A DNA stretch of 6,289 nucleotides from positions 2,236,390-2,242,678 of the forward strand of contig NZ_CM002139.1 in the NCBI RefSeq assembly GCF_000454545.1, in the 5' to 3' direction. This document shows positions 1 through 6,194 of this stretch, one piece after another. Position numbers and translations under genes: made by a program. Positions within the stretch are counted from its first letter, which is position 1, and each line of letters opens with the position of its first letter. The stretch comes from Xanthomonas cassavae CFBP 4642 (lineage in GTDB: Bacteria > Pseudomonadota > Gammaproteobacteria > Xanthomonadales > Xanthomonadaceae). A model generated the notes under the pieces. That model did no database searches. It was given only the letters and a program-made list of their open reading frames with translations, and was not told the origin of the DNA.

Positions 1-78
1 AAAGCAATCGGCGGAATGACGCCGACGGCCTATGCCCAGCACCTGGCCAACAGCGATATCATCAACCCCGGACTCTAA
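1..78 (+). CDS. IS3-family transposase orfB, C-terminal end only
   Basis: The frame is open from the window edge and ends at TAA 76-78, giving 25 residues that finish ...SDIINPGL. The segment GGMTPTAYAQHL followed by a short NPGL-type end is what I expect at the C-terminus of an IS3-family orfB (DDE integrase-type transposase), probably the IS407 group. The catalytic core lies outside the window. A terminal repeat follows only 8 bases after the stop, as is usual for IS3 right ends. The family call rests on remembered family patterns and on the matching orfA and repeat next door. Confidence 0.72.
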   Translation, partial: KAIGGMTPTAYAQHLANSDIINPGL

Positions 79-86
79 ACCCGACT

Positions 87-110
87 GCTACTCAGGATGG
101 GGGGACGTCG
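87..110. repeat. IS3 terminal repeat, copy 1 (right end of + element)
   Basis: GCTACTCA (87-94), a 4-base spacer, then GGGGGGACGTCG (99-110). The same two blocks recur in the same orientation at 274-298 with a 5-base spacer. Because the two elements point towards each other, a direct repeat here means one is a right end and the other a left end of closely related elements, so they count as inverted repeats within an element. Confidence 0.7.
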
Positions 111-230
111 CCACAGGTAGTAGGAAGCCTCACTGAAACCATGCCGACGGCAAAGGTCCTTGATCGGCATACCGGCCTCGGCTTCGCGAAGGAAGCCAAT
201 GATCTGTTCTTCGGAAAAACGCTTCTTCAC
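111..230 (-). pseudogene. IS3-family orfA, 5' fragment cut by another IS
   Basis: Read on the - strand from GTG at 230-228, with a GAGGAG ribosome-binding site (plus positions 238-243) seven bases upstream. The 40 codons begin VKKRFSEEQIIGFLREAEAG and continue through DLCRRHGFSEASYYLW. This is the N-terminal helix-turn-helix region of an IS3/IS407-type orfA, the small DNA-binding protein made ahead of orfB. After W40 (113-111) the sequence passes straight into the terminal repeat of the + strand IS3 element, and the frame then stops at 77-75. A full orfA is normally near 90-100 residues, so more than half is missing. It is dead as a transposase gene. Confidence 0.78.
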
Positions 231-273
231 GTCCAATCTCCTCGGGGTAGGGAATTGGACTCCAAACTAAGGC

Positions 274-298
274 GCTACTCAAACTTGGGGGGACGTCG
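274..298. repeat. IS3 terminal repeat, copy 2 (left end of - element)
   Basis: GCTACTCA (274-281), a 5-base spacer, then GGGGGGACGTCG (287-298). It matches the repeat at 87-110. It lies 43 bases upstream of the orfA start on the - strand, the expected place for a left end. Confidence 0.7.
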
Positions 299-349
299 GT
301 GGAGTACACTAAGACTCTCGACCCTAAAGATTTTATCCCGAAGAAATGA
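299..349 (+). pseudogene. Remnant 3' end of a CdiA-type toxin gene
   Basis: Immediately right of the IS3 end the frame reads 16 codons, EYTKTLDPKDFIPKK after an initial V, and stops at TGA 347-349. The stop overlaps the ATG of the next gene as ATGA, the translational-coupling arrangement typical of toxin/immunity pairs. I infer that this is the last part of a toxin C-terminal domain whose upstream part was removed or displaced by the IS3 insertion. The frame is too short to assign a toxin family, and the call depends on the overlap and on the neighbouring gene. Confidence 0.5.
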
Positions 350-756
350 AAATAGAATTTGTTTGCCAGAATGGGGCTGTTGGGCCGTTGCATGTTGGGA
401 TGCGGCGAGCTGAAGTGCGTTATATGTTGGGTGGTATTTACGAGGAATTTAAGAAGTCGCCGTTTTCAGAAAATACTACAGATGATTTTCCGCATCTAAA
501 ATTGCACGTTTTCTATTCAAAAAATGACATTATTAAGGGGGTTGAATTATTCCCGGCTGATGGAATTTTTTTCAAAGGTTATAATTTATTTTCTCTAAAG
601 TTAAATGATTTATTAATAATTCTTGATAAATTGAGTGTTGGTTACGAAATTGGAGATGTTGGAATTCGTATTCCCGAGGCTGGCATTCGAGTTTATGCTC
701 CTGAAATATTGGATTCTAATGTGGCCTCGATAGAGGCGATTTATTGCGAGCTATAA
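346..756 (+). CDS. Putative CDI-type immunity protein (orphan), 136 aa
   Basis: I do not recognise a named family. The protein is small, acidic and soluble-looking, with no signal peptide or membrane segment. Its N-terminus carries GPLHVGMRRAEVRYMLGG (residues 13-30), a GM-x-x-x-EVR-x-x-LG pattern I associate with small proteins of immunity type. It is followed by a predicted beta-rich part around HVFYS and VELFP. The start is fixed by the ATGA overlap with the upstream toxin remnant; a GAAGAA purine run precedes it. Base composition is unlike the rest of the window: 541-660 has 31 G+C in 120 bases, against a clearly GC-rich cdiA segment. Immunity genes of CDI systems are typically AT-rich and sit directly after the toxin. 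Its likely job is to bind and neutralise the matching toxin delivered by neighbouring cells. The frame is intact although its toxin is gone. Confidence 0.62.
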   Translation: MKIEFVCQNGAVGPLHVGMRRAEVRYMLGGIYEEFKKSPFSENTTDDFPHLKLHVFYSKNDIIKGVELFPADGIFFKGYNLFSLKLNDLLIILDKLSVGYEIGDVGIRIPEAGIRVYAPEILDSNVASIEAIYCEL

Positions 757-937
757 CTGATGTCTAAGTGTCAGGTTTGGAATTGATTGTGAATTTAAAT
801 TGATCTGGTTAGCCCGTTTGGCGCCAATGTCTATTGCGCCTGATCCAGCTTAGAAATATGGGCGATTAGAGGCGTGTATGACGCGGTGCGTGAAATGAGG
901 ACGTGCGTCTGTGCCATATCGCTTGCGCTGCAGCAGA
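757..937. other. Spacer between immunity gene and symE
   Basis: I see no credible gene here. The first 50 bases stay AT-rich and include a palindrome AATTTAAATT (792-801) and a repeated AATTGAT (781-787 and 798-804). Composition switches to GC-rich near 808. A hairpin can form from GGCGC-C-AAT (820-828) with ATTGCGCC (833-840), one base bulged and a four-base loop, but it lacks a T-run on either strand, so it is a poor terminator candidate. The two flanking genes converge on this spacer. Confidence 0.5.
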
Positions 938-1282
938 TCAGTCCGTAGGAGCAACACTCACGATCAGCTCGCCATCGCGTATGCGAATGTGAAGTTTGCT
1001 GCCGATGGCAAAGCCCATTTCTTCCAGCCAGCGACCACGCAAGCGTACTGTAGGAATGCGTTGATCGCTGGCGGAGTAGTAGCAATAACCGACGGTCAGC
1101 TGCTGCGGCGGGCGCGGGCGACGTTTTGCGCGCTGTTGTTTGACCATGTCGGCGGCGTTGGCGGCTTGAACCTCTTCGGGGGTGAGCAGCGGGGTACGCG
1201 GCGACTCTTTGATGCGCCAGACCGCGTCGCGGGGTGATTGACGCTTTACGCGCTTGCGTGTGCGAGATGGCGGTTGACGCAT
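938..1282 (-). CDS. symE: SymE-family toxin (type I addiction module type), 114 aa
   Basis: Residues 62-66 (LTVGY), 80-94 (RLRGRWLEEMGFAIG) and 104-108 (GELIV) form the conserved SymE C-terminal domain, which has a swapped-hairpin AbrB-like fold. Residues 1-58 are basic and low in complexity. E. coli SymE is 113 aa, close to the 114 here. In E. coli it is an SOS-induced toxin held down by the antisense RNA SymR, and has been linked to RNA degradation and to nucleoid binding. I chose ATG 1282-1280 because GGAGGG (plus 1290-1295) sits seven bases upstream. A longer open frame to 1354 exists but runs through an apparently structured leader and is probably not translated. The gene opposes both the immunity gene and the cdiA segment. 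No LexA box or obvious antisense promoter was found by eye. Confidence 0.85.
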   Translation of the reverse strand: MRQPPSRTRKRVKRQSPRDAVWRIKESPRTPLLTPEEVQAANAADMVKQQRAKRRPRPPQQLTVGYCYYSASDQRIPTVRLRGRWLEEMGFAIGSKLHIRIRDGELIVSVAPTD

Positions 1283-1289
1283 GGCAAAG

Positions 1290-1295
1290 CCCTCC
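1290..1295 (-). promoter_or_regulatory. symE ribosome-binding site
   Basis: GGAGGG on the - strand, seven bases before ATG 1282-1280. It decides the symE start in favour of 114 aa rather than the longer 138-codon frame. Confidence 0.7.
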
Positions 1296-1309
1296 GTTGC
1301 GAACAGGCG

Positions 1310-1421
1310 CCGTCGCCGATCAGCGACGGGATGTCGGGAGGTTAGAAACCGCACGTAGCCGGCGGGCGTATTTCCCCAAAGGGTGTTGTATTAGCCGCCC
1401 TCCCGACGCAGGCATCGCGTC
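1310..1421 (-). ncRNA. Structured leader upstream of symE, possibly C4-antisense-like
   Basis: On the - strand several perfect stems can form: GTCGGGAGG (1407-1399) with CCTCCCGAC (1341-1333), nine pairs enclosing 57 bases; a hairpin CCGTCGC/GCGACGG (1329-1323 with 1316-1310); and GACGC/GCGTC (1421-1417 with 1409-1405). Inside the large stem, CCC-TTT-GGG and GGCGG/CCGCC pairings are also possible. The GGTTTCTAACCTCCCGAC stretch resembles, from memory, the C4 antisense RNA leaders found ahead of icd/ash-type phage genes; this is an inference without alignment. It would act on the downstream symE message or on another RNA. The exact ends are unknown. Confidence 0.4.
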
Positions 1422-1447
1422 GGTTGCGCCAGCAAAGATGCAGGCAC

Positions 1448-1477
1448 AAAAAACCCACCGGTTTGACGGAGGTGGGT
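1448..1477 (-). terminator. Intrinsic terminator, - strand, upstream of symE leader
   Basis: On the - strand ACCCACC (1477... read as plus GGTGGGT 1471-1477) pairs perfectly with GGTGGGT (plus ACCCACC 1453-1459) around an 11-base loop, and is followed by a T-run (plus A-run 1448-1453). It would stop - strand transcription entering from the cdiA side, either insulating symE or ending a short RNA. Confidence 0.72.
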
Positions 1478-1505
1478 ACCGCTACGTGAGGAGTTTCTAC
1501 GCTCC

Positions 1506-4500
1506 TTGGAGCAAGAGATTGCTACCGCGCAGGAACCATGTCAATGGCTTCGTAACCTCGCGCTCAACGCCACCAACTCCATGAGCAACCAGGGCGTCAT
1601 CGCCGGCGCCGACGTCAGCATCACCGCAGGCAACCTGCTCAACCAGGGCCGCATTAGCGGCACTGGCAGCGTGGCATTGGAAGCGCGCAATGACTTGCTC
1701 AACCAGGGCCAAATTGAGGGCCGCGATGTTGGGCTGGCGGCCGGCAACAATCTGGTCAGCGAAGCGGCCAAGGCCATCAATGGCGTCGGCATCCTGTCCG
1801 GCATCAGTGCCAGCAATACATTGCAACTGTTTGCCGGCAACGATATGACCCTGACCGGCACCCGCGTGCAGGCGGGCGGCAGTGCGGCGCTGATCGCAGG
1901 CAACAATCTGAGCCTGACGCCCAGCGCCTTGCGCGACGACAACGGCCTGCTGCGCGGCGGCGATGCGGTATCGGTGACCACCGGCAAGGATCTGGTGATG
2001 TCTGCAGGCAACGACCTGCAACTGCATGGCATGACCATCAAAGCCGGCGGCAGTGCCGCACTGCAGGCAGGCAACAACCTGTCGCTCACCCCGACCACGG
2101 GTCTAGACGGCAAGCCCGCCACGCGCACCAGCATCCGCACCGGCGACAGCCTGCAACTCACCGCCGGCAACGACCTGACCATCCGTCAGGCCGAGGTCAA
2201 GGCGGGCAGTGATCTGATCGCCGCAGCCGGCAACAACCTCACTGTCGCGTCCGTGCTCAACGACAGCGAGACCAACAGCTACAACTCGCGCAACGGCAAG
2301 ACCCGCGTCACCACCACCACGACCACCCAGACCATCGACCAGCAGGCGCTCACTGCCGGCGGCAACCTGATCCTCAGCGCCGGCAACGATGTCAATCTGG
2401 TCGCTGCCAAGCTCGATGCCGGTAAGGGCTTGGGGATCAGCGCAGGCAACGACATCAATGCCAGCACCCTGACCACGGTGGACACCAGCGATGTCCTGGA
2501 AACGCGCAAGCGCTTCAAGCAAACCACCAGAACCCGCGACGAAACCGTCCACGGCACCGAGTTCAGTGCCGGTGGCAATCTCGCCATGCAGGCGGGCAAC
2601 GACATCACCCTCACCGCCGCATCGGCCGCCACCAAGGACGGCGGTATCACCCTGGCCGCCGGCAACGACGTCAACCTGCTCGCCGCCAGCGAGCAGCACG
2701 ATGCCGTGCTGGACATGACCAAGAAGAAGAAGGGCACGTTCAGCAGCAAGACGACCACCACACATGATGCGTGGCAGGACACGCTGGCCATCGGCACCGC
2801 GCTGAGCGGCGAGTCGGTCAACATCTCGGCCGGCAATGATGTGGCGGTGGTCGGCTCTACTGTCCTCGCCGACGGCGATGTGCGCCTGGCAGCGGGCAAC
2901 AACGTCACCATCGAATCCGCGCAGGACACCAGCAGCGAAACGCATCGCTTCAGCCAGAAACGCTCGGGCCTGACCGGCAGCATCGGCGGTGGCGTTGCCA
3001 GCATTGGCTACAGCCATGCACGCAGCAACAGCGAGAATTCGACCGACTCGGTCACCCAGGTCGCTTCGTCAGTCGGCTCGACCGAAGGCAATCTCGTGGT
3101 CAGCGCCGGCAACCAGCTGACCATTGCCGCCTCCGACATCGGAGCCGGCAAGGACCTGACCCTGGCGGCCAAGGACATCGCGCTGCTGGCACGTCAGGAC
3201 ACGGTGGATAACGACGCCAGCCAGTCCAGCAAATCGAACGGCTTCTCGATTGGCGTGACCTACGATCCAGGTGCTTCCTACCGCAGTGCCCGCGATTCCA
3301 CCACCAAGAACATGGTCGATACCGGCTCGACCATGAGCAAGATCAGCCGCGATGCCGAAGGCGCCGCGGCCGGCACCATGGCGGCGATCACCCCGGTGGT
3401 GATCCAGGCCAGCAGCCATCGCTCCAACGCGGCGCAGAACGAGAGCACCAGCGATGCGCGCGTCAGCCAGCTGGCCGCCGGCGGCAATCTCACCCTGCTC
3501 GCCAGCGACGGCTCGATCACCAGCCAGGGCACCCAGATGTCGGCCGAAGGCAACGCCCTGTTGCTGGCCAGCAAGGACATCGTGTTCGATGTTGCGCACA
3601 ACACCCAGTCCAGCGGCAACGCCAGCACCGGCAATGGCTGGGGCTTCAACAACGCGGCCGGCTTGCCGTACGGCAACTACAACCAGCAAGGCACCGGCAA
3701 CGGCCAGACCGACACCATCACCGGTACCCAGTTGTCGGTGGGCGGCAACACCAGCCTGACCACCACGCAAGGCGATATCTCTCTGACTGCAAGCAACATC
3801 GCCGCTCAGGGCGACGTGAGCCTGCGCGCGGCAGGTGACCTGACCATCCAGAGTGGGCAGGACATTCTCGGCAATGCCAACCAGTCCACTAGCAAGGGCA
3901 TCGGCACGGTCGTCATCTCCGACACCGAGCGCTTCGCCGGCTACAACAAGAAGAACCACACCGACGACAATGCACAGGTCACGCAGGTGGCCAGCAATGT
4001 GGGCAGCCTGGGCGGCAATGTCAGCCTGACGGCTGGCGGTGCGTACACGCAGTCGGCCAGCAATGTGGTCGCTGCCAAGGACGTGGACATCACCGCCGCT
4101 TCGATCCAGCTGCTGACCGCCAACACCAGCAATTCCGCCTCACAGCAGGACGACGACCTCAAGATCGGCGCGTTCGCGCGCATCAAGTCCCCGCTGATCG
4201 ATCTGATCAACAACGTGGACGATGCGCGCAAGTCTGATGGACGCTTGGGTGCGATGCAGGGGATGGCTGCTGCGGCTAACGCCTACCAGACGGCGCGGGC
4301 GGTGAAGAGCGGCTCGCTGCTCAGCGTGGAAGCCGGTGTCGGATTTGCGACCAGCGAAAACAGCTTCAACAGCAGCAGTCAGATATCGCAGGGTTCCACC
4401 ATCACAGGCGGTGGCAACGTTAGCCTGAAAACCACCGAAGGCGACCTGCACATCGTGCAGGGCAACCTCAAGGCCGGCGACACGCTGCGCCTGGATTCGG

Positions 4501-6194
4501 CACGCGATCTGGTGTTGGAAGCGGGTAACTCCAGCAACACCGAGCAGAGCAAGGGCAGTAATGCAGGCTTTGAAGTCGGCGTTGGCGCCTCGGTCGGCGC
4601 GCAGACCGGCGTGTATGCCTATGTGCAGGCCAGCGTCGGCAGCCACAAGTCGAACGTGGATGGCAGCACCTGGCAGAACACGCAGCTGGCCGGTCAGAAC
4701 ATCGCACTCACCTCGGAAGGCGACACCACCTTGCGTGGTGCGGTGGTCAAGGGCGACCGGATCGATGTGCAGACCGGCGGCGACCTGACCATCGAGTCGC
4801 TGCAGGACAAGCTGGATATCCAGTCCAAGGAAAGCAGCGTCGGTGGCCGCGTGCAGGTGTCGTTCGGCACCGCCTGGGATGCCAGTGGCTACGCAAGCGG
4901 CGGCAAGGCCAACGGCAACTATCTGGGGGTGGTCGAACAGTCGGGCCTGTTCGCGGGCAGTGGCGGCTATCACGTCACCGCTGGCAACGTGAACCTGATC
5001 GGCGGCGCCATCGCCAGCACCAATGGCAGCGCTAGCGAACTGACCGCTGACTCGCTGACGTTCACCGATCTGAAGAACCGGATGGACTACAGCGCCTCGT
5101 CGGGCAGCATCAGCGGTGGCTTCGGCAGTACCGGCAACCAGACCGATGCCAACGGCAACCCGGTGCAGAAGAGCGCTGGCGAGCAATCCCGCGATATCGG
5201 CAACACCATCGCCAACGGTGACTACGGCAAGGCCAATACCGGCAGCTTCATGCCGGGCGTGCCGATGCACGAAAGCGGCAGCGACACCAGCTCTACCCGC
5301 GCCACGTTGACCGAGGGCACCATCAAGATCGGCGGCAAGGCGACCACCGCAGCAGCGACGGGCATCAACACCGATGCCAGTGCCGCGCACGAGGCCGTGG
5401 CCACATTGCCGGACGTGCGCAAGATCCTGGGCGAGCAGCAGGCAATGGCGGCGGCTGCCGGCACGGTCATCGCAACGGGCAGGCAGATCGGCCAGGACAT
5501 TGCCGCATCCGCCGAGAACAACGCTCGCGCCATCGAAGATCAGTACAAGACTGGGCTCAAGACCGACGATGACAGGAATCGCTTTGCAGCGTTGACCCCC
5601 GCGCAGCGGGAAAGCGAACTGCTGCAGAACGTCCCCGACTACCGCGCGGCTTACGAGTCAAAGCAGCAGTGGGGCACGGGCGGCGACTACAGCCGTGCGT
5701 TGCAGGCGGTCACCACGGTGCTGGTCGGGAGCGTCGCCGGCCAGGGGGCGAGCCAAGTTGCCGGTAATGCACTGGCACCTTACGCCGCCCAACTGGTCGG
5801 CAAGGCCTTCGACCAAAACCACGGCAGCAACCCGAATGCCGTGCTGCAAGGCTTGTCGCATGCGGTCCTCGGCGCGGTGCTGGCCCAAGTCAACGGCACG
5901 TCGATGACCGGCGGTGCCCTCGCTGGCGCTGGCGGCGAGCTCGCAGCGCAGTACCTGACCAAGAGCCTGTATGGCGACGACCCGCAAGCCTATGGCCCGG
6001 ATGGCAAGTTCGATCCTAACCAGCTGCCGGAAGCGGACAAGCAGATGCTGGTGTCGTTGTCGCAGGCCGTTGGTGCCATCGCGGGTGGGATGACGGGTGG
6101 GAGCTTGGCGGATGCTGCGTCCACCGCAGAGATTGCGAAGAATTCTGTCGAGAACAACTGGCTTACTAAGGAAACTCTGAACAACTCCCCCTGA
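1506..6194 (+). CDS. cdiA: CdiA/FhaB-type haemagglutinin-repeat exoprotein, truncated at both ends
   Basis: CdiA proteins are exported through the outer-membrane partner CdiB and deliver a C-terminal toxin into touching bacteria. This frame holds only the rear part. Residues 41-536 carry about fifteen AGN-type repeats. Residues 516-1300 carry later FHA-2-type repeats, including two VTQVAS-x-VGS units at 516 and 825. Residues 1389-1551 form the pretoxin domain, ending in VENN (1548-1551). Eleven residues later the frame stops, so the toxin domain is missing. There is no signal peptide, TPS domain or CdiB-recognition region. The TTG at 1506 has no good ribosome-binding site, and the frame is open back to 1467 through DNA unrelated to cdiA; recognisable repeat sequence begins near residue 17. 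The next ATG (1581) also lacks a ribosome-binding site. Full-length family members usually exceed 3000 residues. Probably not expressed as a working protein; no internal stop or frameshift is seen over 4.6 kb. Confidence 0.85.
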   Translation: MEQEIATAQEPCQWLRNLALNATNSMSNQGVIAGADVSITAGNLLNQGRISGTGSVALEARNDLLNQGQIEGRDVGLAAGNNLVSEAAKAINGVGILSGISASNTLQLFAGNDMTLTGTRVQAGGSAALIAGNNLSLTPSALRDDNGLLRGGDAVSVTTGKDLVMSAGNDLQLHGMTIKAGGSAALQAGNNLSLTPTTGLDGKPATRTSIRTGDSLQLTAGNDLTIRQAEVKAGSDLIAAAGNNLTVASVLNDSETNSYNSRNGKTRVTTTTTTQTIDQQALTAGGNLILSAGNDVNLVAAKLDAGKGLGISAGNDINASTLTTVDTSDVLETRKRFKQTTRTRDETVHGTEFSAGGNLAMQAGNDITLTAASAATKDGGITLAAGNDVNLLAASEQHDAVLDMTKKKKGTFSSKTTTTHDAWQDTLAIGTALSGESVNISAGNDVAVVGSTVLADGDVRLAAGNNVTIESAQDTSSETHRFSQKRSGLTGSIGGGVASIGYSHARSNSENSTDSVTQVASSVGSTEGNLVVSAGNQLTIAASDIGAGKDLTLAAKDIALLARQDTVDNDASQSSKSNGFSIGVTYDPGASYRSARDSTTKNMVDTGSTMSKISRDAEGAAAGTMAAITPVVIQASSHRSNAAQNESTSDARVSQLAAGGNLTLLASDGSITSQGTQMSAEGNALLLASKDIVFDVAHNTQSSGNASTGNGWGFNNAAGLPYGNYNQQGTGNGQTDTITGTQLSVGGNTSLTTTQGDISLTASNIAAQGDVSLRAAGDLTIQSGQDILGNANQSTSKGIGTVVISDTERFAGYNKKNHTDDNAQVTQVASNVGSLGGNVSLTAGGAYTQSASNVVAAKDVDITAASIQLLTANTSNSASQQDDDLKIGAFARIKSPLIDLINNVDDARKSDGRLGAMQGMAAAANAYQTARAVKSGSLLSVEAGVGFATSENSFNSSSQISQGSTITGGGNVSLKTTEGDLHIVQGNLKAGDTLRLDSARDLVLEAGNSSNTEQSKGSNAGFEVGVGASVGAQTGVYAYVQASVGSHKSNVDGSTWQNTQLAGQNIALTSEGDTTLRGAVVKGDRIDVQTGGDLTIESLQDKLDIQSKESSVGGRVQVSFGTAWDASGYASGGKANGNYLGVVEQSGLFAGSGGYHVTAGNVNLIGGAIASTNGSASELTADSLTFTDLKNRMDYSASSGSISGGFGSTGNQTDANGNPVQKSAGEQSRDIGNTIANGDYGKANTGSFMPGVPMHESGSDTSSTRATLTEGTIKIGGKATTAAATGINTDASAAHEAVATLPDVRKILGEQQAMAAAAGTVIATGRQIGQDIAASAENNARAIEDQYKTGLKTDDDRNRFAALTPAQRESELLQNVPDYRAAYESKQQWGTGGDYSRALQAVTTVLVGSVAGQGASQVAGNALAPYAAQLVGKAFDQNHGSNPNAVLQGLSHAVLGAVLAQVNGTSMTGGALAGAGGELAAQYLTKSLYGDDPQAYGPDGKFDPNQLPEADKQMLVSLSQAVGAIAGGMTGGSLADAASTAEIAKNSVENNWLTKETLNNSP
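1516..1544 (-). promoter_or_regulatory. Possible - strand promoter
   Basis: A perfect TTGACA (- strand, plus positions 1544-1539) is followed 17 bases later by CAATCT (1521-1516), or 15 bases later by AGCAAT; both are weak -10 boxes. Transcription would start near 1509 and meet the terminator at 1477-1448, giving an RNA of roughly 60 bases. The -10 match is poor, so this is tentative. Confidence 0.25.
1626..3113 (+). repeat. Tandem AGN-type haemagglutinin repeats in cdiA
   Basis: The motif [hydrophobic]-x-AGN-[ND]-[LIV] recurs about fifteen times between residues 41 and 536, each unit a turn of the predicted right-handed beta-helix. Two longer copies are clear: AGGSAAL..AGNNLSLTP at residue 123 (1872) and residue 180 (2043), 57 codons apart, with a looser third copy at residue 233 (2202). 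This region is believed to form the extended filament or its FHA-2 part; which one cannot be decided without the missing N-terminal half. Confidence 0.75.
3051..4019 (+). repeat. Pair of FHA-2-type repeat units in cdiA
   Basis: VTQVASSVGS (from 3051, residue 516) and VTQVASNVGS (from 3978, residue 825) open two related units about 309 codons apart. Each continues with a GN-x-x-x-x-AG strand and a (V/I)-x-A-x-KD-(L/V) strand. This is the repeat pattern of the FHA-2 region, which in well-studied CdiA proteins is held back until the receptor is bound and then helps move the toxin across the target outer membrane. Confidence 0.55.
5670..6158 (+). other. Pretoxin domain with VENN motif
   Basis: Residues 1389-1551 begin WGTGGDYSRALQAVTT and contain three Ala/Gly-rich helical stretches (near 1398-1430, 1448-1478 and 1525-1545). 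The domain ends IAKNSVENN, with VENN encoded at 6147-6158. This is the PF04829-type pretoxin module that marks the border between the conserved carrier and the exchangeable toxin. The domain appears intact, so the missing toxin was lost downstream of the motif. Confidence 0.85.

Larger units (their letters stand above)
1..110 (+). mobile_element. Right end of an IS3-family element (+ orientation)
   Basis: This contains the end of orfB and the right terminal repeat at about 87-110. The element enters from the left of the window. Its outer edge is placed at 110 because that is the last base shared with the second terminal repeat at 274-298; the true edge may be one or two bases inside. To its right lies the interrupted orfA of an oppositely oriented sibling element. 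Confidence 0.65.
111..298 (-). mobile_element. Left end of a second IS3-family element (- orientation), interrupted
   Basis: This contains the left terminal repeat (274-298), a short leader with a ribosome-binding site, and the beginning of orfA (230-111). The rest of the element is not contiguous. It is expected beyond the + strand IS3 element, left of the window, if the structure is a simple nested insertion. Its outer edge lies within or next to the toxin remnant that begins at about 299. Confidence 0.7.

Noticed and set aside
141..413. + strand frame across the IS3 junction into the immunity gene
   Set aside because: It is antisense to the orfA fragment and overlaps the better-supported immunity frame out of phase; no ribosome-binding site.
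781..804. AATTGAT direct repeat and AATTTAAATT palindrome as an operator
   Set aside because: Such short AT-only matches are expected by chance in an AT-rich spacer, and they lie downstream of, not before, the genes.
820..840. Hairpin as a terminator for the immunity gene or symE
   Set aside because: The stem has a bulge and there is no T-run on either strand after it.
911..1237. + strand frame opposite symE
   Set aside because: Complementary shadow of the symE coding sequence with no family resemblance.
1283..1354. N-terminal extension of SymE by 24 codons
   Set aside because: The ATG at 1282 has a good ribosome-binding site and gives the usual SymE length. The extension lies in sequence that forms perfect RNA stems.
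1626..3113. CRISPR-like or satellite repeats
   Set aside because: The periodicity is at the protein level (AGN motifs at uneven codon spacing) in an open frame; there are no constant repeats with uniform spacers.
4140..5390. Long - strand open frame (416 codons) antisense to cdiA
   Set aside because: It is a product of GC-rich codon bias and Ala/Gly/Asn repeats on the coding strand. The translation has no recognisable domain, and similar antisense frames occur all along cdiA (for example 2103-3017 and 3069-3959).
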